Source of the DNA: Pictodentalium vernedei
Taxonomy: Eukaryota; Mollusca; Scaphopoda; Dentaliida; Dentaliidae
NCBI GenBank assembly: GCA_031216915.1
Contig: CM062289.1
Location: 390,564,674-390,628,673, forward strand
Direction of reading: 5' to 3'
DNA length: 64,000 nucleotides
Shown: piece after piece, positions 9,863 to 19,938 of the stretch
How positions within the stretch are numbered: position 1 is the stretch's first letter
Layout of the letters: each line of letters starts with the position of its first letter
Translations under genes and position numbers: made by a program
Notes under the pieces: generated by a model
Seen by the model: only the letters and a program-made list of their open reading frames with translations
What the model was told of the DNA's origin: nothing
Database searches by the model: none

Positions 9863-12430
9863 CATTTCTTCGCCTTCTGTACTACAGCTTAGGGACGTGT
9901 CTCATTAGATCCATGCTGATTCACACAAAAGGTAGGGAAAACGCCGCGTCAGCGACTCGGGCCACAAACAGCGCAACCGTGACTATCATCGTGACTGCAC
10001 AATCTGTGTACCGATGCGCTGGCTCAACGTCACCCCGATGACGCGTCCATTCCGTAAGCCCTCCATGCGTATTCTTTTTTGAAGTGGATGCCTTGAGTCA
10101 GCATTGTTTTACAAATATTACTAGATGGGAAACTCGTTGTCGAAGCTCCCAGTGCTACAAATAAATTGTTGCACAAATTTAAAAATCAAAGTGTTAGTTT
10201 TGGTTTCTAACACCGGATCACCGTACAGTAGATTATCCACCGAATTCAGAGTAATATTAAGATTTGATAAATTACCAATAAGAGCGTTACGAGCGTTTGA
10301 ATAAGATGGACAGACAAGGAAATAATGTTCTGCGTCCTCAACAACAGTTATACAATGTGGACAATATGGACATTCAGAGATGTAATTGAGGAATTTATCA
10401 CTTTTCAGATCACTACAACCGGTTCTAATTCTACTGTGAATGATATTGTGTTTTCTAGAACCATGCGAGAAATATGCAGGTGGTCTGCATACGGTGGGCG
10501 ATATGAGTTTTTGGAATTCAGTAAGCGATGAGCAATTTCGCACTGATGGGGATAAATTATTCCACGTTTCCGTGCAAGACGGAAAGAATGATCGTTTAAA
10601 TAGCTCAGTTCGCATGCTGTAAGGCATAAAATTTGACGAATTGCGGAGGTTATAAGACGATGTGCCATAAACCCGTGGTGGAAGAAGTTCATAGAGAAAA
10701 TCTGGCGCATCGTTGTGTATGATTTCGTAAAAAATACACATCTTTTGAACGTGTCTTCTTGTTTCTAGATTATTCCACCCAACTTCTAACAAGAGGCGAT
10801 CGCGTGATACTGATCGTGTCAGGCCCGATACGATTCGTGCGGCATCGCAGTGTATATCCTCAAGGCGCTTCATTAAATGTTGCGGGGCACCGCACCAAAC
10901 AGGACTGCCGTACTCTAATATTGGTAGTACGAAAGCATTATACATCTTTCCCAGGATCTGTCGGTTAAAAATGTGCTTTAATTTTCTCAACTGAGAAAGT
11001 CTTGCACAAGCTTTTTTACAGATATCATCAATATGGGCTTCCCAACTTAAGTTGGATTGGATAGATAACCCCAAATGTTTGTGGACGGCAACAAAATCTA
11101 ATGTTTCGCTGTTGAAAACAATATTTGGAAATATAACATCCCTGCTGAGTGTAAATAGTATTACGTTAGTTTTTTTAGCATTAAATGTGACCAACCACGT
11201 GTCAGCCCATTTGTTAATTTTTTGGAGTTCGGTGTTCATTTTAGACTGAATTCTATGAGTATCAGAAGATGACTCTGTCAGACAAGTGTCGTCAGCGAAC
11301 AGTCGAAAAAGCCGGAAAAGCGGTCTACTGACAGAAAACTTTGTTTCCTTCAACATTTTATGGCCTATTCCATCGTGACCATTTGACTTGTTGGTTTTCA
11401 AGCTTTTTAGAATGTCGATAATGTCCTGTTCAGAAAAAGATATGTTACTTATGGATTGTGAACGTCTACGTAGAAAGGGTGGGAGTTTTTTGGAATGTGA
11501 GTTTAATTCACTGTTAATAATAAAAGTCTCGTTTAGGAGGTTTGCTTTTTCTGTGTCATTTTCGATTATTTCACAGCCCTCATCAGATTCACGCTGGAGA
11601 TAGGGGATGCCTGCAGAGCTGGAAAAGTTGTTCAAAAACTTCTTAACAACACGCCAAAACTGCCGAGGTTCCCTATCATGAGATAAGGAATCGTCAACTT
11701 TTTCCAAATACGCGTTTTTGGCAAATTTTTTCATGTTGGTGACCTTGTTCCTGGCTGACTTATACTTTGCCCATAGTTGGGGCTTATTATTTTTCAAGGC
11801 TGATTTCCTTAGTCGGTCACGGTGGCGTAGCTCTCTTCTAATGGCGCTGTCAAACCATGGTTTGTCATTTTTCCTCACTGTTATTGTGGAATTGGGAATG
11901 CAATGTTGTGCTATTTTCAAGAATTCAGAAACAAAGTTGGATACAGAATCGTTTACTGTTGGGGCTTTACATATTAGATTTTCCCAGTTTGTTTCAGCTA
12001 TCATAATATTCATTCTTTCAAAATTGGCTTTATTGTAAAGCCAAACGTCGCGTGTGGTCACAGATTTGTTGCAACGTGAATGAGAAATGTGGGCATATGT
12101 AGCTCTATGATCAGATAAGCCCAGTTCAAGTGTTCCTGAATTGACCACGCTGACTGTGTCACTTACAATTATCGGATCTAGCAGTGGCTGCGACGTGGTA
12201 GTTACTCTGGTGGGTTCCGTTATTACGTTGTTTAGGTTGAACGATGTAATGAGAGAGTACAGTTTACTTTGAGGCTTCAGGAGATCAGAGTTGATATCTC
12301 CTGTAATAACTATTGCCGGGTTAATGGTTAACGCAAGATCAATTTTCTCTTCTAATTTAGACCAATATTCTGCAATACTTTCTCTCTCGGACCTGTACGT
12401 CACATCCCATAGCTCATTCCAGGCGTGCTG
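9863..12430 (-). mobile_element. LINE, 5'-truncated, long open frame
   Basis: Extent of the minus-strand LINE from the first recognisable endonuclease residues (about 12,430, after an in-frame stop) to the (ATT)n tail. The 3' UTR is about 260 bp (9863-10,120). The N-terminal half of the endonuclease and any ORF1 are missing, as in ordinary 5' truncation. Confidence 0.8.
10121..12403 (-). CDS. LINE ORF2-like protein lacking the RT core
   Basis: This 760-codon frame has no internal stop. Residues 1-105 are the end of an APE-type endonuclease, with ITGDINSDLL (34-42), LLDPI (74-78) and LSDHRATY (96-103). Residues 180-260 are the usual linker (KPWFDSAIRRELRHRD). Residues 329-350 are the start of the reverse transcriptase (ILKSLKTNKSNGHDGIGHKM). 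Directly afterwards, PLFRLF (361-366) joins RLFADDTCL (367-375), so the F/YxDxxxAFD and GVPQGS motifs are missing: about 150-200 residues are deleted in frame. The thumb and connection follow (HLGLSIQSNLSW, LPILEYGSPVW, LGWNNLETRR-like). The C-terminus is a zinc motif, CPYCPHC...EDAEHYFLVC (678-698). The frame is open upstream of the nominal start (a GTG), so the real start is lost. The RT cannot be catalytic. Confidence 0.9.
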   Translation of the reverse strand: MTYRSERESIAEYWSKLEEKIDLALTINPAIVITGDINSDLLKPQSKLYSLITSFNLNNVITEPTRVTTTSQPLLDPIIVSDTVSVVNSGTLELGLSDHRATYAHISHSRCNKSVTTRDVWLYNKANFERMNIMIAETNWENLICKAPTVNDSVSNFVSEFLKIAQHCIPNSTITVRKNDKPWFDSAIRRELRHRDRLRKSALKNNKPQLWAKYKSARNKVTNMKKFAKNAYLEKVDDSLSHDREPRQFWRVVKKFLNNFSSSAGIPYLQRESDEGCEIIENDTEKANLLNETFIINSELNSHSKKLPPFLRRRSQSISNISFSEQDIIDILKSLKTNKSNGHDGIGHKMLKETKFSVSRPLFRLFRLFADDTCLTESSSDTHRIQSKMNTELQKINKWADTWLVTFNAKKTNVILFTLSRDVIFPNIVFNSETLDFVAVHKHLGLSIQSNLSWEAHIDDICKKACARLSQLRKLKHIFNRQILGKMYNAFVLPILEYGSPVWCGAPQHLMKRLEDIHCDAARIVSGLTRSVSRDRLLLEVGWNNLETRRHVQKMCIFYEIIHNDAPDFLYELLPPRVYGTSSYNLRNSSNFMPYSMRTELFKRSFFPSCTETWNNLSPSVRNCSSLTEFQKLISPTVCRPPAYFSHGSRKHNIIHSRIRTGCSDLKSDKFLNYISECPYCPHCITVVEDAEHYFLVCPSYSNARNALIGNLSNLNITLNSVDNLLYGDPVLETKTNTLIFKFVQQFICSTGSFDNEFPI

Positions 12431-12789
12431 TAGTTAGTGCTCAATGTCCGGACAACACATATAGCACACACGGGTATCTGGGGAACTACGCGAGACCACT
12501 GATATGGGTACCGGTAAGGACCAATATTTTGGGCACTAGTATCTTTGATGCACTATTATTATGGACTATTGTTGACTGTACTATTGAATCGTTCAGGGTA
12601 AACAAATGACATAATGCCACATGAAATTCAGTTCCATTTATTGTACTACTATCAGTAACATTATGCATACTAGCACATCACTGTTCATGATATATAAATG
12701 GACGACGCATTATCCTAACATGAGCTGCGCGTACACACTCAGCTCACACATCACAATGATAACGACGTCGCAACATGACAACTCCATTG
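12431..12789. other. Unassigned
   Basis: AT-rich sequence between the LINE and a SINE head. No gene or known repeat recognised. Confidence 0.5.
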
Positions 12790-12960
12790 GCTACCATAAC
12801 AACCACAAGGAGCCTAGGTCTAGAACACAAGGAACATCTACTGCTCTTGCCCAAGGACACATAGTAGATGGTGCGGCTCAGGATCGAAACGTCGACCATT
12901 CTGTTCAAAGTCCAATACCCTAAACAATGAACCACTGCGATCCCATCGTGAATCCGTAAA
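12790..12960 (-). mobile_element. tRNA-SINE head region
   Basis: Read on the minus strand, this has a tRNA-like head (TTCATTGTTTAGGGTATTGG), a B-box-like GGTCGACGTTTCGATCC, then GTGTCCTTGGGCAAGAGC, the landmark that follows the head in the full SINEs at 51.0 and 60.5 kb. The 3' half is not recognisable. Confidence 0.65.
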
Positions 12961-12972
12961 CGCTTTGGTTTA

Positions 12973-13052
12973 GGAAGGAAGGAAGGAAGGAAGGAAGGAA
13001 GGAAGGAAGGAACTGCAATACTTTTCTTCCAGATATATATATATATAATATA
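12973..13052. repeat. (GGAA)n and (TA)n microsatellites
   Basis: Ten GGAA units at 12,973-13,012, then an AT-alternating run at 13,032-13,052. Confidence 0.9.
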
Positions 13053-14260
13053 TTTGGGGCTGTTAAGTCGGTCCCAAGCAGTCCCAATGAGCAATTTCTA
13101 AAAAAGTGTTCAGGTCCAATAACTCTAATTCAAAGTGATGACCCTGAATCGTCATATATTATCAAATTTGAATCAGGATATTTTCTGCAATTGTAAGAAT
13201 AGATGTGTTCGGAAATTTTCTCTCAAAAGAAACGGTATCAGTTGTGGGTTTTTTTGTGCTAGATTATAGTTTAAAACAGGGGCGATATTCCCCCCCCCCC
13301 CCCCGAAGGGGGAAGGGTCTCATCCCCGTCGGAAAAATTGGTCAAAGTCGTCGGGGAGATAACATTAAGCAGACACCATAAAGATAGAGATAATACCCCC
13401 AGCAAAAAATCACTGTGGCATGGGCAGAATTAATTACGCTTTGAGAGTTCTATTGATGTCCGATATAAGAAACTTTTTACACAATCACTGGTCGACACAC
13501 ATTTAGTCTCTCGTGTGAGTTATATCGTACTTATTATATTTGTGGCTTGTGGAACTAGGGTATCAAAACAGGGAGCATGGAGAATCGCCATGACACCTGT
13601 TTTTGATATTCTAGTTTCCCATGCCACTTTTTTGCGTTTGGTCGTGACTGTCTCAAAGCCTCCAAAGACACGCACATTGCGACATTTCCCCAATTAAAAC
13701 AAAACTTTCTCCCACCGTCACGAACCATGCTCGGGGACTCTTTAGCCTCCAGATCGGGGATCATAGCCCCTGCGTCGGGGCAATCCTGGCGCCACACTTG
13801 GTTTGAAGTGGGTATGGAAAGAGAACTAGAAATAGAAGGGGTACACCATCTACCCAAGTAATGGACACACGCGGACATCGCCAGTCACAAAAATAGCCAT
13901 TCAGGTATTATGTTTTTCAATTTTTGGCCCCAAAATACATCTTATGATATAAGAACCTGTACCGGATAAAACAAGACACTGATAAGAGTGTTAGGTAAGC
14001 ATTGACGTTGAGAGCAGATATTGTTAATGGATGAACTTTAGGACACGCCTTACATTTAACCTATTACTTTTGGACTGCCTTTGGGGTTTCCAATGAATAT
14101 GAGGGAAACGACCCGTGACTTATGGAGGTGCAGTAGGTTTAAAATGAACATAAAATAAATCAACATGAGAGCTAATAATACGCTTCCTGGTTTATCAATG
14201 CAATAAAACAAGTCGCGCATAATAAAGAAAATAGCAAATGTTTCAAGCCATCTATGGTGT
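13053..14260. other. Unassigned; one 22-bp-arm hairpin
   Basis: Contains a 15-base poly(C) (13,290-13,304) and a hairpin whose arms GAACTAGGGTATCAAAACAGG (13,552) and CCTGTTTTTGATATTCTAGT (13,596) pair with few mismatches. The loop holds a smaller CATGG/CCATG pair. No gene seen. Confidence 0.55.
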
Positions 14261-15193
14261 TTAACCCTTTGAACCCCAGAGGCCGTTTTTCCGGCCGTGC
14301 CACAAGCTAGGTCATAATGTCATTAAGTGGGATGGCTACATTAGGTCATAATGTCATTAAGTGGGATGGCTACATTAGGTCATAATGTCATTAAGTGGGA
14401 TGGCTACATTAGGCCATAATGTCATTAAGTGGGATGGCTACATTAGGTCATAATGTCATTAAGTGGGATGGCTACAAGGTAAATGTGTGGTCTAGAACAA
14501 TCAATATTTTCAACGTGCCACAAAGCTAGGTCATAATGTCATTAAGTGGGATGGCTACATTAGGCCATAATGTCATTAAGTGGGATGGCTACATTAGGTC
14601 ATAATGTCATTAAGTGGGATGGCTACAAGGTAAATGTGTGGTCTAGAACAATCAATATTTTCAACGTGCCACAAAGCTAGGTCATAATGTCATTAAGTGG
14701 GATGGCTACATTAGGCCATAATGTCATTAAGTGGGATGGCTACATTAGGTCATAATGTCATTAAGTGGGATGGCTACATTAGGCCATAATGTCATTAAGT
14801 GGGATGGCTACATTAGGTCATAATGTCATTAAGTGGGATGGCTACATTAGGTCATAATGTCATTAAGTGGGATGGCTACATTAGGTCATAATGTCATTAA
14901 GTGGGATGGCTACAAGGTAAATGTGTGGTCTAGAACAATCAATATTTTCAACGTGCCACAAAGCTAGGTCATAATGTCATTAAGTGGGATGGCTACATTA
15001 GGTCATAATGTCATTAAGTGGGATGGCTACAAGGTAAATGTGTGGTCTAGAACAATCAATATTTTCAACGTGCAGCCCTAAGGCTGCACGTTGAAAATAT
15101 TAATTGGTCTAACCCCAAATAATAAATGTGGACTCTTCTAATTGCTGTCATTGATCTGACAATGGAAGATACCACCAGGGTTCAAAGGGTTAA
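14261..15193. mobile_element. TTAA-bounded MITE carrying a minisatellite
   Basis: Starts TTAACCCTTTGAACCCCAGA and ends with the complement CAGGGTTCAAAGGGTTAA, giving ~17-bp inverted ends flanked by TTAA on both sides. TTAA duplication with CCC...GGG termini is the piggyBac-type arrangement. The interior is dominated by a 34-bp minisatellite (14,305-15,076). A perfect hairpin follows (TTTTCAACGTGCAGCC, then GGCTGCACGTTGAAAA, 15,062-15,095). There is no coding sequence. Confidence 0.8.
14305..15076. repeat. 34-bp minisatellite in higher-order blocks
   Basis: Seventeen near-identical 34-bp units (ATTAGGTCATAATGTCATTA plus AGTGGGATGGCTAC) fall in four blocks of 5, 3, 7 and 2. Each block ends with a ~52-bp spacer starting AAGGTAAATGTGTGGTCTAG and the next begins CCACAAAGCTAGG. 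The only common unit variant is GGTC versus GGCC, which tends to alternate within blocks. Near identity of the units shows recent expansion. A two-unit, one-block copy lies at 18,438-18,571. Confidence 0.95.
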
Positions 15194-15280
15194 ATCAAAG
15201 CCCTATTGATATACATAACGAATTTGAAGTATTTTTAAGAGTTGGAGATCAAAAGTTAGTTTTAACCCTCGACTTATATC

Positions 15281-15515
15281 TTAACCCTTTACCTAACACG
15301 AAAAGCAGCCGACACCTGCAAACACATTTATTGAATAACTATAATTTTTTTCATTTTCTGCGTCAAAACATAGATTATGACCCCTCATTGGAACGAGCTC
15401 AACGAGATCGTTCCAATGAGGGGTAATAAGTTATGTTTTGGCAGCAAAAAATGAAAACTGAATGCAATTTTGTGGCTAGCGCTGGCTTTGGCCGTTACGT
15501 TCGGTAAAAGGTTAA
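15281..15515. mobile_element. TTAA foldback MITE, subfamily 1 (copy A)
   Basis: Starts TTAACCCTTTACCTAACACG and ends CGGTAAAAGGTTAA. Central palindrome GACCCCTCATTGGAACGAGC / GATCGTTCCAATGAGGGG. The left end carries the AAAAGCAGCCGACACCTGC block and the right end the GCGCTGGCTTTGGCCGTTAC block characteristic of this subfamily. Confidence 0.88.
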
Positions 15516-15815
15516 ATAGATATGAGGTTACTAATCACTATTAACCCCCCCCCCCCCAACACTGACATCAAAGTACCGAAATTTCAAGTATCCAGTATTT
15601 TCCCTTAATGCTCTGTCAAATAAGATTGAATTTGTTAAATTCCAAGTTGCATTATGGGAAATATTTGCCGGTTGAAATTTTAATATTTCGACATCAGCGT
15701 GAAAATGGTTAATACCAAACATTTTGCCACATTCTGACATCACTTTGCAGGGGTTTAAATATTACTCGTTCTAATGCATACAGTTCTATATTTATTACTG
15801 AATGTTCTGAAAAAA

Positions 15816-16050
15816 ATCTATTTATTTATTGGTGTTTTAGTCGCATATTTATGCCCAATGGCTATCCATGCCCACATCATGGATATACAGTCAAATTCAA
15901 CCAATCGTTTATGTCTGTTTTGCCCATTTTAGGGGACTACCATTCCAGGAATTGATGAGCGCATCAGAGCGCATCCTATTTTATCAGTAAAATAGAGCTT
16001 GTTTAAAACGACAAACAAGCACTACTTTCCGGGCTTCTCACAGGGGAAAA
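15816..16050 (-). mobile_element. SINE type B (antisense copy)
   Basis: Begins with the reversed tail TTTATTTATTGGTGTTTTAG, then CGCATATTTATGCCCAATGG, and continues through CCAATCGTTTATGTCTG, TTTTAGGGGACTACCATTCC and ATTTTATCAGTAAAATAGAG to ACAAGCACTACTTTCC. At least six other copies in the window share this order. The 3' tail is the same as that of the tRNA-derived SINE; the body is different and no tRNA head is visible. Confidence 0.75.
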
Positions 16051-16139
16051 TATCTATTAACTTCGTATTTCTATTGGACGTCAACATTTGAAACCTCTGA
16101 GATTATTATTCCTTGAAGATGTTTATTTATAAAGTATAC

Positions 16140-16745
16140 CACACTAGAATTTATACCATGATTAACTACTCTACCATAAAGGAAAAGCCTATGACATAAA
16201 TGTTAGCTTTATTCACCAACCGTGGTGAACACGCCAGCAATGGGACTTCAGTACTTAAAATTTACACCTATAGTGGAACTACATTCAAGCTGACCTTTGG
16301 AGACGTCGACCTGAATGCGAACTAGTGAAATGAAACCGGCAATTGTTTAATATTTTTTTTAATTGGGTTTACCTCATAAGATGCCAAAAATTAACAAACA
16401 TGCATTGTCTCATGTTATTAAAGCATCTATGTTATTATGTTATTAAACGAAAAAGGCTCCGTTTCTTTTTCAATTTCGTTTCGGCGATAAAATTGACAGC
16501 GGAAGTACCGTCCACCGATGTTCATGCAAACAAACAAAAAGATTCGCACGCATGTACGTCTGCTGTTCAGTAAAATCGAGAAAAAATAATAGCGACTCTT
16601 GATAATCTGACGATCATGGTATAAATAAAATATACCCATAGTAGCTTGTTGTGCTAAATGTTCACCACTCGTGGTGAACATTTGGTACACCAAGCTACTA
16701 TGGGTATATTCTATATATCCGCGCCAATTGAACCACCAAATCATT
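16140..16745. repeat. ~600-bp dispersed hairpin-ended repeat, copy 1
   Basis: Co-linear with 45,975-46,640: shared blocks include CCTATGACATAAATGTTAGC, ACCAACCGTGGTGAACACG, CCAGCAATGGGACTTC and CGTTTCGGCGATAAAATTG. It ends in a hairpin (16,629-16,711) whose arms are ATATACCCATAGTAGCTTG and CAAGCTACTATGGGTATAT, with TTCACCACTCGTGGTGAA at the tip. No transposase is visible, so this is a non-autonomous element of unknown class. Confidence 0.75.
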
Positions 16746-16993
16746 CATCACAAGTACATAAGAAAGTAATATGTTGACTATACATTGATCGAAGAAAGAG
16801 CCTCTGATATTAGCATATCAAAATCTCTATCCATCCATATCCATCAGAAAAGTTTGAGCAAAAACAACTAGATTTATGTGTTTAACAATAGCCTACCATT
16901 TTGCCACAGAATTGAAGAAAAATACTGATTCTTGTCAATAACATGTCCCTAAACCCTGTCAGGCAAAATGCACCAATAACATTCCAAGATTAT
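16746..16993. other. Unassigned
   Basis: AT-rich, nothing recognised. Confidence 0.5.
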
Positions 16994-17190
16994 TTAACCC
17001 TTTACCTAAAGCAACAAGAGGAAGATACTTGAAAAGAATTCTTGAATGAAACTCATCACTTTTGTCTCCGAAAACAGCCTGTGAGCCCTCGTTGGAACGA
17101 CTTCGTTTCAATTAGGGTCATGAGCTATGCTTTGGAGGCAAAAATTGAAATGGAGATTTTGTGAACAGCACTAGCCGAATATGGCGGCTT
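16994..17190. mobile_element. TTAA foldback MITE, degraded (copy B)
   Basis: Left end TTAACCCTTTACCTAAAGCA, a diverged central palindrome (AGCCCTCGTTGGAACGACTT, then TTTCAATTAGGGTCATGAGC), and a right part that stops at ACAGCACTAGCCGAATATGG without a GGGTTAA end. Confidence 0.7.
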
Positions 17191-17590
17191 CAGAATCCCC
17201 ACACACAATGTGAGATCGCACCCACGCTGCGACAGATGGTAAAAATGAAGGGCTATAACTCTGTCAAAAATACTACGAATAAAACCTGCATTGAACATGT
17301 CGACAAACATCATTAAGATACACGTGCATACCAAATACGATGCCATTCTACCAAGTATTTTAAAAGTTATTGAGTTTTATGGTAAAAATGAAAACAAACT
17401 CAAAGTCCACAAAGGGCAATAACACTGACAAAAATACTCAGAATAACACCTGCATTGAACATGGAGCTAGCTGGGTATCAATAAGATACGCTTGCAGGCC
17501 AAATATGGTGTTATTTCAAAACTCGTTGGTCATAGACCGACCGACAGACGGACAGACCGACCGACCGACTGACCGCCATTGACAGATATG
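17191..17590. repeat. GGGCAATAAC... / GACGGACAGACC intergenic repeat
   Basis: Two tandem, diverged blocks around GGGCTATAACTCTG (17,250) and GGGCAATAACACTG (17,415), each followed by CCTGCATTGAACATG, then a GACC/GACA-rich tail at 17,537-17,576. Comparable blocks lie near 27,820-28,195 and 62,330-62,480. Such repeats are frequent in molluscan intergenic DNA. Confidence 0.6.
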
Positions 17591-18437
17591 GAGCTGCTTG
17601 TCAAAGCTTATAAAAAATTTAAAACGTTTTCTTGACAAATTAATACTTTTCATTGATCACTCATGACCATTTATTGGAAGAAAATATCGGTTTTATCACA
17701 CGATCTCAACATTTTACCAAACATTCAAGACATTCACCATTCTCCCTGCCATCCAAGTCATACTTTATAAGCAGTTATTTAATAACTTTCCGGATGAAGA
17801 CCAGATCCAGATGAATGTACATGAAATCATTAATGACTGAAACTCTGCTTGTTCACTTTATGAGTTTCACACTTCTTCACAAAAGGAAAATCCACTTTGT
17901 GAGTGTTTTATTCCCGGATCTGTACACATGACATGTAATATGATAAGCTGTGCACGTGGAGAATGACGGCATAATGCTGTTTCCTTACAATGAATAACGT
18001 ATGATCTCTTTCAAATTGATTAAATGATGCTGTCGGATCATGCTGATGATTACACACGCCACTGTAACTGGTGCGCGATCAAGTGACAATAAAGAACAGG
18101 AGGGCAATGTACTTCGGGATAATTAATACTGAACAAAGGATACTCCCGAACGCACGAAAATAAAAATAATTAAAAGGTCTGTCGAGATCTAAATACCACG
18201 CTGGAGCAACGGTACGAAATAAAAGTGTATTTGCAGAGGAAATGGGAAGAGACCTCAGCAGTATTTGCCGGTATTGTTGCCATCGAAGTCGACAGATGAA
18301 AACACCAACGACCTGAAAAATGAGATAGTCTGGTGGTGAGGAAACAACCAAAAGATCAACTTTTTCCGTAGAAAATGTTAAAATGTTATTCCCGGAAATG
18401 CGTTCTGAGACTTTTTCAAAGCCCATGTAACACATTG
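17591..18437. other. Unassigned
   Basis: No gene or repeat recognised. A 125-codon minus-strand frame (18,079-18,456) has no recognisable domain and runs into the minisatellite copy. Confidence 0.5.
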
Positions 18438-18571
18438 GTTTTTCCGGCCGTGCCACAAGCTAGGTCATAATATCATTAAGTGGGATGGCTACATTAGGTC
18501 ATAATGTCATTAAGTGGGATGGCTACAAGGTAAATGTGTGGTCTAGAACAATCAATATTTTCAACGTGCCG
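18438..18571 (+). repeat. Two-unit copy of the 34-bp minisatellite
   Basis: TTTTTCCGGCCGTGCCACAA, two 34-bp units, the AAGGTAAATGTGTGG spacer and TTTTCAACGTGCC, matching one block of the 14.3 kb element but without its TTAA ends or terminal hairpin. Confidence 0.9.
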
Positions 18572-18629
18572 TATATTGATGGCTGCGCGTCTCAGAAGGG
18601 CTCATACACCCCTCAGAGTAAGATCCCAA

Positions 18630-19691
18630 GCCACCAGTCTAATTCTGTAAGAAATTCAACGCTGTTATGACATGGAACCAGTCTGGCCCTCAAATAATCA
18701 ATCACTTCTGCCGAAAGTCAATCCACTGGAATGTTTCTGTTGGTCAAAAAGCGAACCTACGGTTCGCTATTCCGACCAACTGAAATATTCTACCTGATTA
18801 AATGTGGACAAATTTGATAAACAATCATTTTCTTTGAATCAGCGCAAGGAATGTTTTCTCAATCCTTTCCTGATTTGACCGAATCTATGATGATATTTAC
18901 CATTATGAAAGAAAACTCACCATATCTGTAGTTTTATGAATAAGCTGCGTAGTTCGGCTAATTGTGTTAATATCTTGATGTTTTCAAGGTGACTTAAATA
19001 CTGATTGATCATCTAATATGAAAATAGGTGCCTCCTACAAGCGAATGCAGTTTTCATGTAGTCTCTCAAATCAGTCATGCAAATGCAACTGAAACCGTGG
19101 CTAGTTTTTATTATTTTAAGGACAAAGGGACTGTAAGAACCGAACATCTTCCCATAGAAACACTTGTCTGTATCAATGTGGTTTGGTTATATGTCATACG
19201 TCATCATGACGTCAATATCAAATATCTCCGCCCATTCAGCACGCTCAAACGTTCGATGGTAGCTCCTCCCACTAGTGTCACGTTAAAACAAACAAAATGT
19301 TTGCGTCTAAAAAGGAAATAATAGCAAATGGATAATAACACTTGTTTTATATTTACTTTTAAATGATTTTTATTTTGAAAGATTAGTAGAATATACGAAA
19401 AGCTATTTTTTTTAAACTCTCGCACCCGACTTCCGGAGCGATTCAACGTGGCCGCCGGTATAAAAACGCAATTTTTTCTTTCATCGCCTGTAGAAATTTC
19501 TGATGGAAATACTGAAAAATTTCACGCATGATCTATAGAGCTAACCTGCACACAAAAGAATATCTTTATATCTGTGTGAGTACAGGGACAACACGTTGTA
19601 TCAACGGTCGTCTGCGCGCAAACTCCACGAAGAGTGGGTAAATAAGCCGCCCATAACAACGTCCAATTCCGAACAGAATTAGACTGGTGGC
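18630..19691. repeat. Inverted pair of ~40-bp segments; inner hairpin
   Basis: GCCACCAGTCTAATTCTGT at 18,630 recurs inverted at 19,652-19,691, with lesser similarity on both sides (AACGCTGTTATG / CATAACAACGT). Between them lies a compact hairpin at 18,736-18,781 (TTGGTC...GCGAACC / GGTTCGCT...GACCAA). Probably the ends of a diverged foldback element; the middle codes for nothing recognisable. Confidence 0.5.
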
Positions 19692-19805
19692 CAAAGAGAT
19701 TACCCTCCGAGAAAAATTCCATCACTTTCAAAGACTTGTCTCGGGAATTTTCAAGTACTTACCAGGAGTGAACCGAAACTAATAATTAAGATTAGTTTTC
19801 ATATA

Positions 19806-19938
19806 CACTTTAAAATCATTTGGGTTAAAACAATTTTGCCCAACTCAACTGGGTTGAGTGAATATGAACCCATTTAGGTTCATGTTCACTCAACCCAGTC
19901 GATTTGGGCTGATTTTTAACCGAACTGATTTTAGGGTG
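19806..19938. mobile_element. Palindromic MITE, CACTCTAAAATCA family, copy 2
   Basis: 133-bp near-palindrome starting CACTTTAAAATCATTTGGGT and ending CCGAACTGATTTTAGGGTG. It shares the TGAATATGAACCCA centre with the copy at 8063-8188. Confidence 0.85.

Noticed and set aside
14305-15076. CRISPR-like array of 34-bp repeats
   Set aside because: Units are directly adjacent without unique spacers, the larger spacers are identical to each other, and the context is a eukaryotic TTAA element.
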